Positions 1-9,859 of a DNA stretch of 64,000 nucleotides are shown here, in pieces (positions within the stretch are counted from its first letter, which is position 1; each line of letters begins with the position of its first letter). The translations under genes were made by a program, and so were the position numbers. The DNA comes from DATBAT01 sp963824805 (GTDB lineage: Bacteria; Acidobacteriota; Terriglobia; Terriglobales; Acidobacteriaceae). The stretch lies in assembly GCA_963824805.1 (NCBI GenBank), contig CAWGQZ010000069.1, forward strand, positions 1-64,000, in the 5' to 3' direction. The notes beneath the pieces are model-generated. The model saw only the letters and a list, made by a program, of their open reading frames with translations. It was not told the origin of the DNA and did no database searches.

Positions 1-2
1 TC

Positions 3-356
3 CAGTTCCTGAAACATATTGAGCGCACACGCCTGCTGGTTCACGTGGTGGATATTTCCGACGCCAGTGGGCGGACCAACCCGGTCGAAGACGTTGAGGT
101 GATTAACACCGAACTGGCAAGCTTCGGCGCCGGCCTCGAAAATAAGACCGTGCTGATGGTGGCGTCGAAGATTGACGCCGCCAATAAAGACAAGCTCGCT
201 AAACTGAAGCGGTATTGCAAAAAGAAGGGGCTGGACCTTTGTCCCATCTCGGCGGTCACCGGCAAAGGCGTGGAAGAACTGAAGTACGCAATTGCGACAA
301 AGATGAACGAGGTCAGGGAGAAAGAGAAAGAACTGACCGCCGACCTCAGCGGCTAA
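3..356 (+). CDS. obgE: GTPase Obg, C-terminal part (5' end outside window)
   Basis: This is the end of Obg, a ribosome-associated GTPase that acts in 50S subunit maturation and stress signalling. The gene enters the window already open, so only about 117 residues are visible. The opening stretch FLKHIERTRLLVHVVDIS matches the segment after the G3 motif of Obg proteins. The G4 motif reads SKID where the family usually has NKxD, and the G5-like SAVTGKG follows at the expected distance. The protein stops soon after the G domain, so the C-terminal OCT domain of some Obg proteins is absent. The stop is TAA at 354-356. The family call is firm; the G4 serine is the only oddity. Confidence 0.9.
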   Translation, partial: QFLKHIERTRLLVHVVDISDASGRTNPVEDVEVINTELASFGAGLENKTVLMVASKIDAANKDKLAKLKRYCKKKGLDLCPISAVTGKGVEELKYAIATKMNEVREKEKELTADLSG

Positions 357-385
357 AAAAAACCGATCTTTTTGAGGACTCCCCG

Positions 386-2523
386 TTACTTTTGCGCTGC
401 CCCGGTGCCGGACGCATCCCCCGAACTCTTGTGAACTGCCTCCAACTGCCGAACGACGGTTCCCTCCCAGTCGTTCCCAGATGCTTCGATCGTTGATACC
501 CACTTAGCCTGGGGATCGACGACCCAGTTTTGGGGTATCCCAATCCGGTCCAGAGTGGCGTTAACGAAGCTGTGCGCCAGCATTACCGGAAACTTGTACT
601 GATGTTCCTTCAAGAAGGGTTGCACCAATCCTGGATTCTCGTCCACGTTGAAGGTCACTAACTGGATGTCATTGCGTTCCTTGATCCTCTGGTAAAGCTT
701 TTCGACATGCGGTAGCTCTGCCATGCACGGTCCACACCAGGTCGCCCATACAGTGATGAGAGTTGTACGTCCAGCCAGATCCTTCAGATGCCAGGTCTTA
801 CCCGCCATGTCAGCGAGCGTAAATTCGGGCAGCTGCTGGTTTGGTTTCGTCCACAAAGCTTCTGTAGCCTGTTCGCCTGTGTCCGGCTGCTTATTCCACG
901 TGTGCCATGCCTCGTCGGTCCCACCCATCTCCTTCCACAATGCTTTGGTCTCATCCCCTTGTTCATCCCAGAACTTACCTTGTCTCATTTGAGGCTTTAC
1001 GGGAATTGTCTGGTTCGCAAGCTGGTAGTAAGCCAACGCATCCGCGTTGTGGCCATCCAGAATGGCAAGCCGGGCCCGGCCGATCCAATACATCCATATG
1101 AACCGGGGGTCGGCCGGCGGTGTGGTGATCTCAGTTCGCATCGTCTCCACCAGCTCTGGACGTTTCAGCTGTCGCGCTGCGGTGAGCATTTCGGCAACAA
1201 TGGAGCGATCCAACAGATCGAGGCGGGCCTGCCTCTTCGGCGATGGCGTCCGGGGTTCGATTCGTGTCTCTCCGCTCACGTCCGCGCTCTTGCTCTTGAA
1301 TCTTCCTGGCTTTCTCCAGCGTCGCCATAGCCACGTCCGGCCGGACTTTGCGCTTCAAGAGAAAGTGCGCCGCCCTTGCTGACCCCGAGCTGAGAAACTC
1401 TGCTTCTTCCGCCTCCCTCAAATCCGATTCGAACAGCGCGAGAACTTCCTTCTCCGACAGGGGTCCGTCACGATCTACCAACTCCTTCCACTCGTAGTGA
1501 GAACACTGATAGTCATCCGTGAACTGCTGGATCCATCCCTTCATCGCTTCCCGGTGCTGCTGGTTGTAGCGCTCCCATGCAGCCGTGTCGCTCTGGTCCG
1601 CCGGTTCCGGGTGCGAACTATCCCAGCGCTCTTCTGTTATGCGCCGCGCTTCACTGGACTTGGGAAATTCCTTGAGCAGGCGATCTTCCTTGGCTCGCAC
1701 CATTTCGGCCGAGTGCGGCGCTCAGCTTATAGCCGCGAATCAGGAAGCTTTGAAATTCGGCATCAGGCGCGGGTACGGCCGTTTCCAGGCGCTGCAAATC
1801 ACCAGACACCGACTTTCGGACGGCTTCATGCTCCGTCGGCGGACGCGATTGAAACTCAAGCTCCCACAGGGTTTCATAGGATCGCAGGACATCCAGATCG
1901 GTTTCGTCGCGAAGTCGCGCGCGTATGGCGGCCGCGACCTTTGCCATGCGATCGTGGTTTCCCTCCACGGCCAGCCAGCGTTGCGCTTCGGCATCGGTCG
2001 AACTGGGACACAAATTGAAAAACGCTGCGATATTTTCGCTCAGCGCCTTCTGATCTCGCGTCTTACCCCTTCCGTAGAGGCCCGCGAGCGCGAGATATGG
2101 CCATGGAAAATCCGGTGCCAGCTCCCGCGCCCGTTCGAACTTTCGAATCGCTTCTGGCGCGTCGTCCCAGAAACGGGAGTATCCGGACAAGTAGACCGCC
2201 ACCGGGTCACTTGGGTTTGCCTTTTCGCGCGCCTGGAAATCCTTTTGGAGCGCGGGCAACAGGTCGAGGTCGCCATACCATGCGTACCAGATCAAATCGT
2301 GATCGGGATAGACTTCTCTCGGGAACTTCTCCATCAGCGCCCGAATGAGCTCCACCCGTCGCGCCATTCGATCGTAGGTCTTCATCCCTTCAAACTTCTT
2401 GCGATCAAGCTGCTCGCGCATGGCGATACGAAGTTCGCGAGGTGGCTCACATCCGGGAAAGGATTTGTCGGATTGAGCCTTTGCCGGAGAGAAAGCGAGG
2501 AGCGTGATCAAGAACACGAACAT
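386..2523 (-). pseudogene. Secreted TPR/TlpA-like thioredoxin protein, two frameshifts
   Basis: Three consecutive minus-strand frames (about 2523-1651, 1703-1131 and 1279-386) together read as one protein of roughly 710 residues. The N-terminus MFVFLITLLAFSPAKAQ looks like a signal peptide. The first third and the middle contain helical, TPR-like repeats. The last 170 residues are a TlpA/ResA-type thioredoxin fold with the active site WCGPC, expected to act on disulfides outside the cytoplasm. The frame changes near 1700 (joined reading about ...KLSAPHSAEMVRAKEDRLLKEF) and again near 1220. No fragment alone makes a sensible protein, so I annotate one broken gene. Either the gene is decaying or the assembly has two indels; other frameshifts nearby favour the latter. 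Confidence 0.7.
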
Positions 2524-2975
2524 CCGACCCGGTGACGGTGAACATAACCGACTCCTTGGATCGCTTTGTTAGTGCGTGGCCCGCTAACATCCTACTAAAA
2601 GCTTGGAAGCCCTGATGTGATTGAGAATATCTTTGGCTTGGCATTTTAACTCATTGTCGGCGAAATCAGAGGGGATGAGCAGGCCGGTCTACGAAGCGAA
2701 GATAAGTACACTCATTAACCACACACTCAGGATGCAAAGCTGGCAGGCAGTTCTCCTACGAATGGTGTTGGGGCTGAAGATTTGGCCTGCGAATCCGGGT
2801 AAACTGCACCTGGGCTGAGACCATGCAGAACTGAGACCAGCCACTTCCACGAGTAAAGATCGAGGCGGGGACGATCTTCCCAATCATTGGTGTAAAGGAT
2901 GTCCCGGGACACTTTGTAAATCATTGTCGTCGGACTGGGCACAAAACCCGGCCGGAGCGGCCATCTGCCCTGGTT
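2524..2975. other. Intergenic stretch, nothing recognised
   Basis: About 450 bases lie between the TlpA-like gene and the aquaporin. I see no ORF with a recognisable protein, no RNA gene and no clear terminator. Short open frames here overlap each other on both strands and have no convincing ribosome site. Confidence 0.4.
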
Positions 2976-3723
2976 TTATGCAACTGCTGCCCTGTTCTTG
3001 CTCGCTACCGGGAGCTTTGCCATCGCGGTTCTCGACTCGAAGATCGCGGCGTACAAAGCTCCTCCGACTAAGCCGCCGACGATCGGAGCCACCCAGAATA
3101 ACCAAAGTTGTGCGAGTGCCCACCCTCCAACAAAGATTGCTGGGCCTGTACTCCGTGCCGGATTCACGGAGAGATTCGTCACCGGGATTCCGATCAGATG
3201 AATCAGCGTCAATCCCAGTCCGATCGCAATAGGCGCGAAGCCCGATGGAGCCCGCCGGTCGGTTGCTCCCATGATGATCATCAGGAAAAAGAAAGTCAGG
3301 ACCACTTCCGCGACGAAGCATGCGACGAGGGAGTAGCCGCCAGGGGAGTGCGCGGCGTACCCGTTGGATGCGAAACCGCCGCTCAGATCGAATCCTGCTT
3401 GTCCACTCGCGATTACCCACAAGACACCTGCACCGGCGATCCCTCCGGTTACCTGGGCGATGAGGTATGCGAGCCAACTCCCTGGCGGGGAAGCGCCTTC
3501 CAGCTGCGAGTCCAATAGAAACCGCCGGATTCAGATGGCATCCCGAAATGTGCCCGATCGCGTAAGCCATGGTCAGGACTGTGAGTCCAAAAGCCAGAGC
3601 GACGCCGTAAAACCCAATCCCTAGTTGAGGAAACGCCGCGGCCAGTACCGCGCTTCCGCATCCTCCGAATACCAACCAAAAGGTTCCAAGAAACTCTGCG
3701 ATGGCCCGCTTAGATAGAGTCAT
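2976..3723 (-). pseudogene. aqpZ: Aquaporin Z-like channel, one frameshift
   Basis: This encodes a MIP-family water/glycerol channel of the inner membrane. The first frame, from ATG at 3723, gives MTLSKRAIAEFLGTFWLVF and the first NPA box (HLNPAVS). The second frame, from about 3495 to the stop at 2976, gives SWLAYLIAQVTGGIAG, further membrane helices and the second box (VNPARSTGPA). Removing one G from the GGG near 3486-3490 (minus strand CCAGGGAG) joins them as FPARSWLAYLIAQVTGG, which fits the family exactly. The joined product is about 248 residues, a little over the roughly 230 of E. coli AqpZ. The homopolymer position makes a sequencing indel likely; if real, the channel is inactive. 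Confidence 0.85.
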
Positions 3724-3931
3724 AGTAGTTCCTCTGTGAAGATTTACTGGAAATCAGTTTCCGTCGAAGCATGCAGGCCGTAATGAAGTTGGCAAGTGAA
3801 AGATCTGGCAGCTGCCTTCCCCCTTGCTGCTGCCCGCCTTGTCGGGTTGTATTTGCGTTAGCGAAAATCAAGTGATCCCCTGTCATGCGCGCGTTCCGCG
3901 GCCGCTCGTGGCTTCGAGTTGCCGCCGGGAG

Positions 3932-4501
3932 CTAGGACTTGTTGAGGTCGTCGTCCTTGTAATACTTCGTGCCTTGCAGCGTCAACTGGAGGGCGACGCC
4001 ATTCTTGGTGATCTGGTAGACCCAAATACCCGGGTCCACTTCGACCGCTCCCGAGTATGCCGCGCCTGACTTGCCTGCCTTGGCCGCTGCGTCGGTTTGC
4101 GCTGAACCCGACCAGCCGGAATCGAGGAATCGGGCCAATGCTTCGTCGTTTTCGAACACAAAGATCACCCGATAGTCCTTCACTCCCACTCCCAGGCCGG
4201 CGCCAGCCGAAATCATCTTCATGAAGGTCTCATGCTTGGTCTTGGAGTTAACAGCGAGTCCTGCTCCCCGGGCCGTGCTCACCACCAACAAGTTCGTCCC
4301 CATGTTATTGAAGACAGCATACCCCGCCGACTTCTGGATAGCCGCCTGAGCTGCGGGTTGCAGCTTGTATAAATCTTGCAGGGTCTCGGTTGCCATCTTC
4401 CGAGCTTTGCCCCGTTTCTCCTCGGGCGAGTCTTTGGCGCCGGCTAAACCTGCAACCAGGATGATCACAGCTAGACTTGAAGCGATTGTTCTGAATTTCA
4501 T
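3932..4501 (-). CDS. Secreted SYLF (YSC84) domain protein
   Basis: This is a 189-residue protein with a signal peptide (MKFRTIASSLAVIILVAGLAGA) followed by a SYLF/Ysc84 domain, a lipid-binding fold often found alone in exported bacterial proteins. Family features include the conserved SAGYAVFNNMG-type segment and the glycine-rich AGAGLGVGVKDYRVIFVFEN. I chose the ATG at 4499-4501 because it opens a clean signal peptide and has a strong ribosome site, AAGGAGGG, just upstream on the minus strand; the longer frame back to 4588 adds 29 unlikely residues. Its function in bacteria is poorly known. It appears monocistronic. Confidence 0.8.
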   Translation of the reverse strand: MKFRTIASSLAVIILVAGLAGAKDSPEEKRGKARKMATETLQDLYKLQPAAQAAIQKSAGYAVFNNMGTNLLVVSTARGAGLAVNSKTKHETFMKMISAGAGLGVGVKDYRVIFVFENDEALARFLDSGWSGSAQTDAAAKAGKSGAAYSGAVEVDPGIWVYQITKNGVALQLTLQGTKYYKDDDLNKS

Positions 4502-4799
4502 CGGAGCCCTCCTTGACAAAGAGTGGAGTTGATTACGGCCATGCTCACGACTCTCTTTGTGACCGTTGCTGCCGATTGGACAGGACACAATGCGTTCCTA
4601 CATCTGTCAAACCTGTCAGTTGCCCCGGCAAAAATTGTGCAGTTGGCAGGGATGCATTTTCAGATGTCGAGAGTGCGGATTACGGAGAGGCGAAACAATA
4701 AATCACATGCCCCGTGCTCGGCTAGAACTCGCGGTCTCAGCTGAGGATCCAATTCGATTTTCAAACTTGAATCCGTAGTCGACGGAGCGAACCGGGTCT
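4502..4799. other. Intergenic stretch with a doubtful cysteine-rich ORF
   Basis: The plus-strand frame 4566-4778 encodes a short peptide with two CxxC pairs (CQTC and CREC) that could pass for a zinc ribbon. It has no good ribosome site, resembles no family I know and continues into ordinary non-coding sequence. I do not call it a gene. The 5' end of the stretch carries the ribosome site of the SYLF gene. Confidence 0.3.
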
Positions 4800-4886
4800 A
4801 TGAGCAACATGTTCGAAGCGCAGTACCTTTTTTCGAAGTTGGAGAATCTCATTTCCACATTCGATCCTACCGTTGGCCGGATATGA
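4800..4886 (+). CDS. Possible 28-residue ORF coupled to the receiver gene
   Basis: ATG at 4800 opens a 28-residue frame (MSNMFEAQYLFSKL...) whose TGA at 4884-4886 overlaps the ATG of the receiver gene at 4883 in an ATGA arrangement. Such overlaps usually indicate translational coupling, which is the only reason to list it. There is no clear ribosome site and no recognisable family. It may be a leader peptide, the remnant of a longer upstream gene, or chance. Confidence 0.25.
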   Translation: MSNMFEAQYLFSKLENLISTFDPTVGRI

Positions 4887-5270
4887 CGATACTTTTAGCC
4901 GAGGACAGCGGGTTCTTGCGGCTGGCGCTGGAACGGATGCTACTCAAGGCCGGTCACAAGGTCCTAAGTGTCGAGGACCGGGACCGGGCGTTACGAGTCG
5001 CTCAAGAAAGCACTCCAGATCTGGTTCTCTTGCACATGATGCTTCCCAAACTTAGCGGCCCGGAAGTGCTTGCGGCACTCAAGCAAGCTCCGAGCACAAA
5101 CCACATTCCAGTGATTGTTCTCACCAGTCTGTCACAGAGGAATGAAGCCAAGATTTCTGCAGGCTGGAGCTGCGGCCTATTTGGTAAAGTCTGACAAGCT
5201 ATTGGAAGACAACTCCGTGCTCCTGCAGGTGATCAATAGCTTGGGTCAGATATCGCCAACAACCGCCTAG
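4883..5270 (+). pseudogene. Response-regulator receiver without phospho-acceptor Asp, one frameshift
   Basis: This is a stand-alone CheY-like receiver of about 128 residues once joined. The start MTILLAEDSGFLRLALERML carries the acidic pocket. The segment that should hold the phospho-acceptor aspartate reads DLVLLHMMLP, with His (codon CAC) in place of Asp. The conserved VLTS Thr region is present. The frame then breaks near 5152-5156: dropping one T from ATTT lets it continue as LQAGAAAYLVKSDKLLED, which restores the conserved Lys, and ends at TAG 5268-5270. Without the aspartate it would be a non-phosphorylatable pseudo-receiver, unless the C is also an error. It lies convergent with the histidine kinase. 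Confidence 0.65.
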
Positions 5271-5412
5271 AATCACTGCCCGGAACGAGGACGCTATCGA
5301 TGGCCGTTCTGAGCCATCGCAGAACAGTATTTCGTGCCCATCAAGTAGCTTAATCGCACTTTGGAGGATTCAATCACTGGATATGCGGCATTCCGTCAAC
5401 GGGCGAAAAGAC

Positions 5413-5441
5413 AGGCGGCCCGATGGGCCGCCTCTTTTATT
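5413..5441. terminator. Bidirectional rho-independent terminator
   Basis: A perfect 9-bp stem (AGGCGGCCC with GGGCCGCCT, loop GAT) is followed by CTTTTATT on the plus strand. Read on the minus strand it is followed by GTCTTTTC. It sits between the converging receiver and histidine kinase genes and can serve both. Confidence 0.8.
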
Positions 5442-5467
5442 CATGGGGAGAAGGTAGGCGAATGAAG

Positions 5468-7721
5468 CTAGGCAGGAATCCGTTCATTGTGTTGAAAGTG
5501 ATACTGCAGGATTTTGGCGGCCAGCGTCGGCGCTTCTGACTCCAGAGTGCGGACAACTTCACCACGGCAAATGACTTCCGCAGTGGACAATCCTGCAATT
5601 TCTGCCGGAAGTACGAGGTGGATTTCCAGTTGGGCGTTGGGTGCGACCGTCTCTTCCGCGCGGAAAAGCATTCCCGAGCGGCTGATATTTTCGGTCGTAC
5701 CAGTGTGCCAACCACTTTCTCCAACAAACCGGTATTTCATGGGCAGATGAAGGTCGAAACGTTTGGCGCGCAGCCGGGCGAGTTTCTCCCGGCCTTTCAT
5801 ATGGGCAGTGACAATGGCTCGTGCGGACATGGTTTCCTCCGGGGGCACTTGGTCTAGCATCTCCCGCACTTTGGCTTTCAGGGTGGGGAGGGTAAAGGGC
5901 TTTTGAAGCAGGGTGATTCCCTCTTCCAATAAGCCGTTATGGCCAATCGCGTTTTCCGTGTATCCGGAGACGTAGAGTACTTTTACCTCCGGCCGTGCTG
6001 CACTGACGCGACTGGCTACTTCGCGGCCATTCATTCCCGGCATGATGACGTCGGTCAACAACAGGTGAATGGGATTGGGGTACTCGGCGGCAATTCGAAT
6101 CGCAGCTGCACCGTCGGTCGCCTCTAGGATGGTGTATCCCTGGTTTTGCAGGTATTGCTTCACCAGTCCGCGCAGGGTGATTTCGTCTTCCACCAGCAGA
6201 ATAGTTTCATGGCCGCGGGCAAGCTCGACCTCGGGTGCCGCGGTTACGGCGATGGTGTCGCCTTCTTCGGAAACCCGCGGCAAGTAAATCTTGAAAGTCG
6301 TTCCCTTCCCCGGTTCGCTATAGACCCAGATGTAGCCTTCACTCTGCTTGATGATTCCGTAAACCGTCGAGAGACCCAGCCCGGTTCCCTTGGTTCCCTT
6401 GGTGGTGAAGAAGGGCTCGAAGATGTGGGCCTGGGTTTCGGAGTCCATGCCGGCGCCGGTGTCGCTCACCGCCAGCATTACGTATTCTCCTGGTTTCACT
6501 GGAGAATGAAAGTGCGCGTAGTTTTCATCCAGGGAAACGTTCGCGGTTTCAATCGTGAGTTTGCCGCCGCCAGGCATCGCATCCCGCGCGTTAACCGCAA
6601 GATTCATGATGACCTGTTCGATCTGTCCCGGATCAGTTTTCACCGCACCCAGCTCTTGCCCCGGCGCCATCGCCAATTCAATGTCTTCGCCAATCAAGCG
6701 GGTCAGCATCTTGAGGTTTTCAGTGATGACCGAATTCAGATCGAGCACCTTCGGAGTCAGCATCTGTTGGCGGCTGAAGGCCAGCAGTTGACGAGTGAGC
6801 GCAGTGGCGCGCTGGGCGGCCTTGCGCAATTTCTCGAGCCGGGCTGCTCAATGCAGAATCATCCCCTGCGCGCTCGGTGAGTATCTCGCAGTAGCCCGAG
6901 ATCACCATCAGGAGATTGTTGAAGTCGTGGGCGACGCCGCCCGCCAGGCGGCCAATGGCTTCCATCCTCTGCGATTGGCGGAACTGTTGTTCGAGAGCGC
7001 GAGTTTCAGTCACATCCTCGGCGAACAGCTCAAAGAAGATGGCATTGCCTTCCCGCCGGGTACTGCCCGATAACCGGACGATGATCGGTCGTCCACCCGA
7101 CGGCCGCTTCCATTGGGCGGTCAGTCCGCTGAATGGACGAGCGGCCTTTAAGTGGTCGGCCAGAGCAAACCATTCCTGCGCATCTACGTGCAGCGTAATT
7201 AGGTTGCGAGAGCTGAGTTCATCGATCGAACTGCAACCCAGCATGGCAATGAAAGCCGGGTTGGCCTGAACGATCGTTCCCTCAGCATCGCAGCGCGCAA
7301 TTCCATACGGGGCATGGGTCACCAGGGCGCGAAAGTTTCGTTCGGAACTGCGCAATCCGTCCTGAGCAGCACGTAAGGCGCCGTTTGACCAGCAGATCAG
7401 GGCAGCAACAAAAACAAACAGCCCCAGGTGGATCAGTGCCTGGCGATAGTCCTGGGGAGAATGTTGCCCTGCCAGCGAAAAGTACGCCACTACGGTGATA
7501 GCAAAAGATGTCGCCACCAGCCCTGGCTTCCATCCGCCGTACCAGGCGCTTACCATAATGGCGACCGCAAACACCACCAGCCGGCTCTCCACCACGTTGG
7601 CTAGCAGAAGGGCTGGAATGAGTGCCAGAATGATGCTGAGTAACGCGACGCCGTAACGCAGGACAGGGGCCCGTCCAGGCGGGATTTGCAAGCTGCGGAG
7701 AAGGGGGAGCTTCACTCGCAT
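5468..7721 (-). pseudogene. Hybrid histidine kinase with receiver and C-terminal PilZ domain, one frameshift
   Basis: Two frames (7721 to about 6840, then to 5468) join into a membrane kinase of about 750 residues. In order: four membrane helices of the DUF4118 type (residues about 20-110); a PAS domain (about 130-250); the H-box GGVAHDFNNLL; then in the second frame the N-box (NLAVNARDAMPGGG), G-boxes (DTGAGMD, GTGLGLSTVYG), a receiver with its Asp in LLLTDVIMPGMNG, and a PilZ-like domain holding NISRSG. PilZ domains bind cyclic-di-GMP, though the upstream arginine motif here (RLRAKR) is not the textbook RxxxR. The break lies near 6840 at an AAA run beside the H-box helix, where joining gives ...REIRKAAQRATALTRQL or similar. 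A kinase with both outputs would link phosphorelay to cyclic-di-GMP. Confidence 0.75.
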
Positions 7722-7929
7722 ACAGGAATCATGGTATTTCCCGGAATGCGACTAGCGCGAGTTACTAGAGGTCACTGTTCATCCGCCAAGTAGACCTTGT
7801 GCTTCGGGTTCCGGAAGATGTGCAACCAAATCACAAATGTGGAAAACCACGCCTAAATATTTTGAGGAGGAATCACGCCGACCCAACCGCAATCGCGTTC
7901 GTCCTTGGTAGAGTGGGTAGAGGTTTCAG

Positions 7930-9711
7930 ATGGCAAGCTCCACAATTCCGGCCAACAGAATCGCAGGTGGCAGTTTTCTGATACGGGATCTCCGTACCGA
8001 CGAAGTTTTCACTCCCGAAGACTTCACCGACCAACACCAACTCATCGCCCAAACCGCAGAAGAGTTCGCCCTCAAGGAAATTGTCCCCAACATCGACAAG
8101 ATGGAGCACAAAGACTTTTCGGTTACCCGCGAACTTTTGAAGAAGGCCGGGGAGTTGGGGCTAAGTTCGGTCGATATTCCTGAAGCTTACGGCGGTATGG
8201 AGCTCGACAAAGTCACCTCTGCCATCATCGCCGACCGTATCTCGAAGTACGCGGGCTTCGCGACCTCCTGGGGCGGTCATACCGGCATTGGTACTTTGCC
8301 GATCGTGTATTTCGGTACCGCCGAACAAAAGCAAAAATATCTGCCTCGCCTTGCCACTGGAGAAATTGTCGGCGCCTACGCGCTTTCAGAGGCGTCCTCT
8401 GGCTCAGACGCGCTGAATTGCCGCGCCCGTGCCCAGCTTTCGCCCGACGGCAAACACTACATTCTGAACGGGGAAAAGATGTGGATCACCAATGCCGGCT
8501 TCGCCGACCTGTTCACGATTTTCGCGAAGATTGACGGCGAGAAGTTCACTGCTTTTCTGGTAGAGAAATCTTTTCCCGGATTTTCCATCGGCGCAGAAGA
8601 ACACAAGATGGGAATTCGCGGGTCGTCGACCTGCCCCCTGATCCTCAATGACTGTAAGGTGCCCGCCGAAAACCTGCTGGGGGAAATCGGCAAGGGCCAC
8701 GTCATCGCGTTCAACATCCTCAACGTCGGACGCTTCAAGCTTGGCGCGATGTGCGTCGGTGGCGCGAGAGTTGCGTTGTCGAATTCGATTGCCTATGCCC
8801 GCCAGCGTAAGGCTTTCAGCAAGACCATCGTCGACTTTGGGCTGGTGCGCGAAAAGCTGGCCAACATGGCGATGCTTATCTATGTAGGCGAATCCATGGT
8901 GTACCGCACGGTAGGAATGATGGACACCACGCTCAGTGATGTCGACAAAGCCGCGCCCGATGCGGCGCGCCAGACGCTGAAAGCCATTGAGGAATACGCG
9001 GTCGAGTGCTCCATCATCAAAGTATGGGCTTCGGAGATGCTCGATTACGTGGTCGATGAGACGGTGCAGATATTTGGCGGCTATGGCTTCGTCGAAGAAT
9101 ATCCTGCCGAGCGGGCTTATCGTGATGCCCGCATCAATCGCATCTTTGAAGGCACCAACGAGATCAACCGCCTCATTATTTCCGGATTCCTGTTGAAGCG
9201 GGCGGCCTCGGGGCAGCTTCCCTTGCTTGCCGCCATCAAAAAATTGATGGACGAGCTGCTTGCCGGGCCATCCCCAGGAGATGAAGCAGAAGGTGTGCTT
9301 GCCGCTGAGGGAAAATTAATCGCACAGGCCAAGAAACTCGCGTTGTTTGCGGCCGGGGCGGCCAGTCAGAAATATATGCAGGCGATTCAAGATCAGCAGG
9401 AAATCATGGGCGCCATCGCCGACCTGGTGATAGAAGTCTATGCCATGGAATCGGCATTTCTGCGGGCGCAAAAAATTGTGCCATTGAATTCGTTCGCCAT
9501 TGCCATGACTCAGGTCTATCTGTCGGGGGCGATGGAGCGAATGGAAGCCGCCGCGCGCAAGATTCTCACGGCAGTCGCGGAAGGCGACAACTTGCGCGTT
9601 CAAATGGCGATTCTGCGGCGGCTGGCGAAACATGATCCCTACAACACGATTGCTCTCCGGCAGCAGATCGCCCGGAAGACGATCGACCGCGGCAAATACG
9701 CTATCGAATGA
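7930..9711 (+). CDS. Acyl-CoA dehydrogenase family protein
   Basis: This 593-residue flavoenzyme should catalyse alpha,beta-dehydrogenation of an acyl-CoA in fatty-acid or branched-chain catabolism. The N-terminal helical domain, the middle beta domain (AYALSEASSGSDAL, EKMWITNAGFADLF) and the C-terminal helical domain are all present. The catalytic Glu lies at about residue 407 in FEGTNEINR. The protein is about 200 residues longer than short-chain enzymes because of an extra C-terminal helical extension (about 430-593), as in VLCAD/ACAD9-like members. The start at 7930 gives a normal N-terminus. It stands alone, diverging from the histidine kinase. Substrate length cannot be told from sequence. 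Confidence 0.88.
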   Translation: MASSTIPANRIAGGSFLIRDLRTDEVFTPEDFTDQHQLIAQTAEEFALKEIVPNIDKMEHKDFSVTRELLKKAGELGLSSVDIPEAYGGMELDKVTSAIIADRISKYAGFATSWGGHTGIGTLPIVYFGTAEQKQKYLPRLATGEIVGAYALSEASSGSDALNCRARAQLSPDGKHYILNGEKMWITNAGFADLFTIFAKIDGEKFTAFLVEKSFPGFSIGAEEHKMGIRGSSTCPLILNDCKVPAENLLGEIGKGHVIAFNILNVGRFKLGAMCVGGARVALSNSIAYARQRKAFSKTIVDFGLVREKLANMAMLIYVGESMVYRTVGMMDTTLSDVDKAAPDAARQTLKAIEEYAVECSIIKVWASEMLDYVVDETVQIFGGYGFVEEYPAERAYRDARINRIFEGTNEINRLIISGFLLKRAASGQLPLLAAIKKLMDELLAGPSPGDEAEGVLAAEGKLIAQAKKLALFAAGAASQKYMQAIQDQQEIMGAIADLVIEVYAMESAFLRAQKIVPLNSFAIAMTQVYLSGAMERMEAAARKILTAVAEGDNLRVQMAILRRLAKHDPYNTIALRQQIARKTIDRGKYAIE

Positions 9712-9859
9712 TTCCCGCAAAAAGCATTATCGCCTTGTCAATCCCGCGTTAGTAACCACTTTTAGCGGGTAACTTGTGTACTCCGGTCGAGTAACTCGCG
9801 TAAGTTTTCTTCCCGCAAATTTCACCCTATGATCCCCGCAGTCGTTGACAGGTGGGGAC

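Noticed and set aside
4566..4778. Possible zinc-ribbon protein with CQTC and CREC
   Set aside because: No ribosome site, no family, and the open frame overlaps others of equal length; chance is the simplest explanation.
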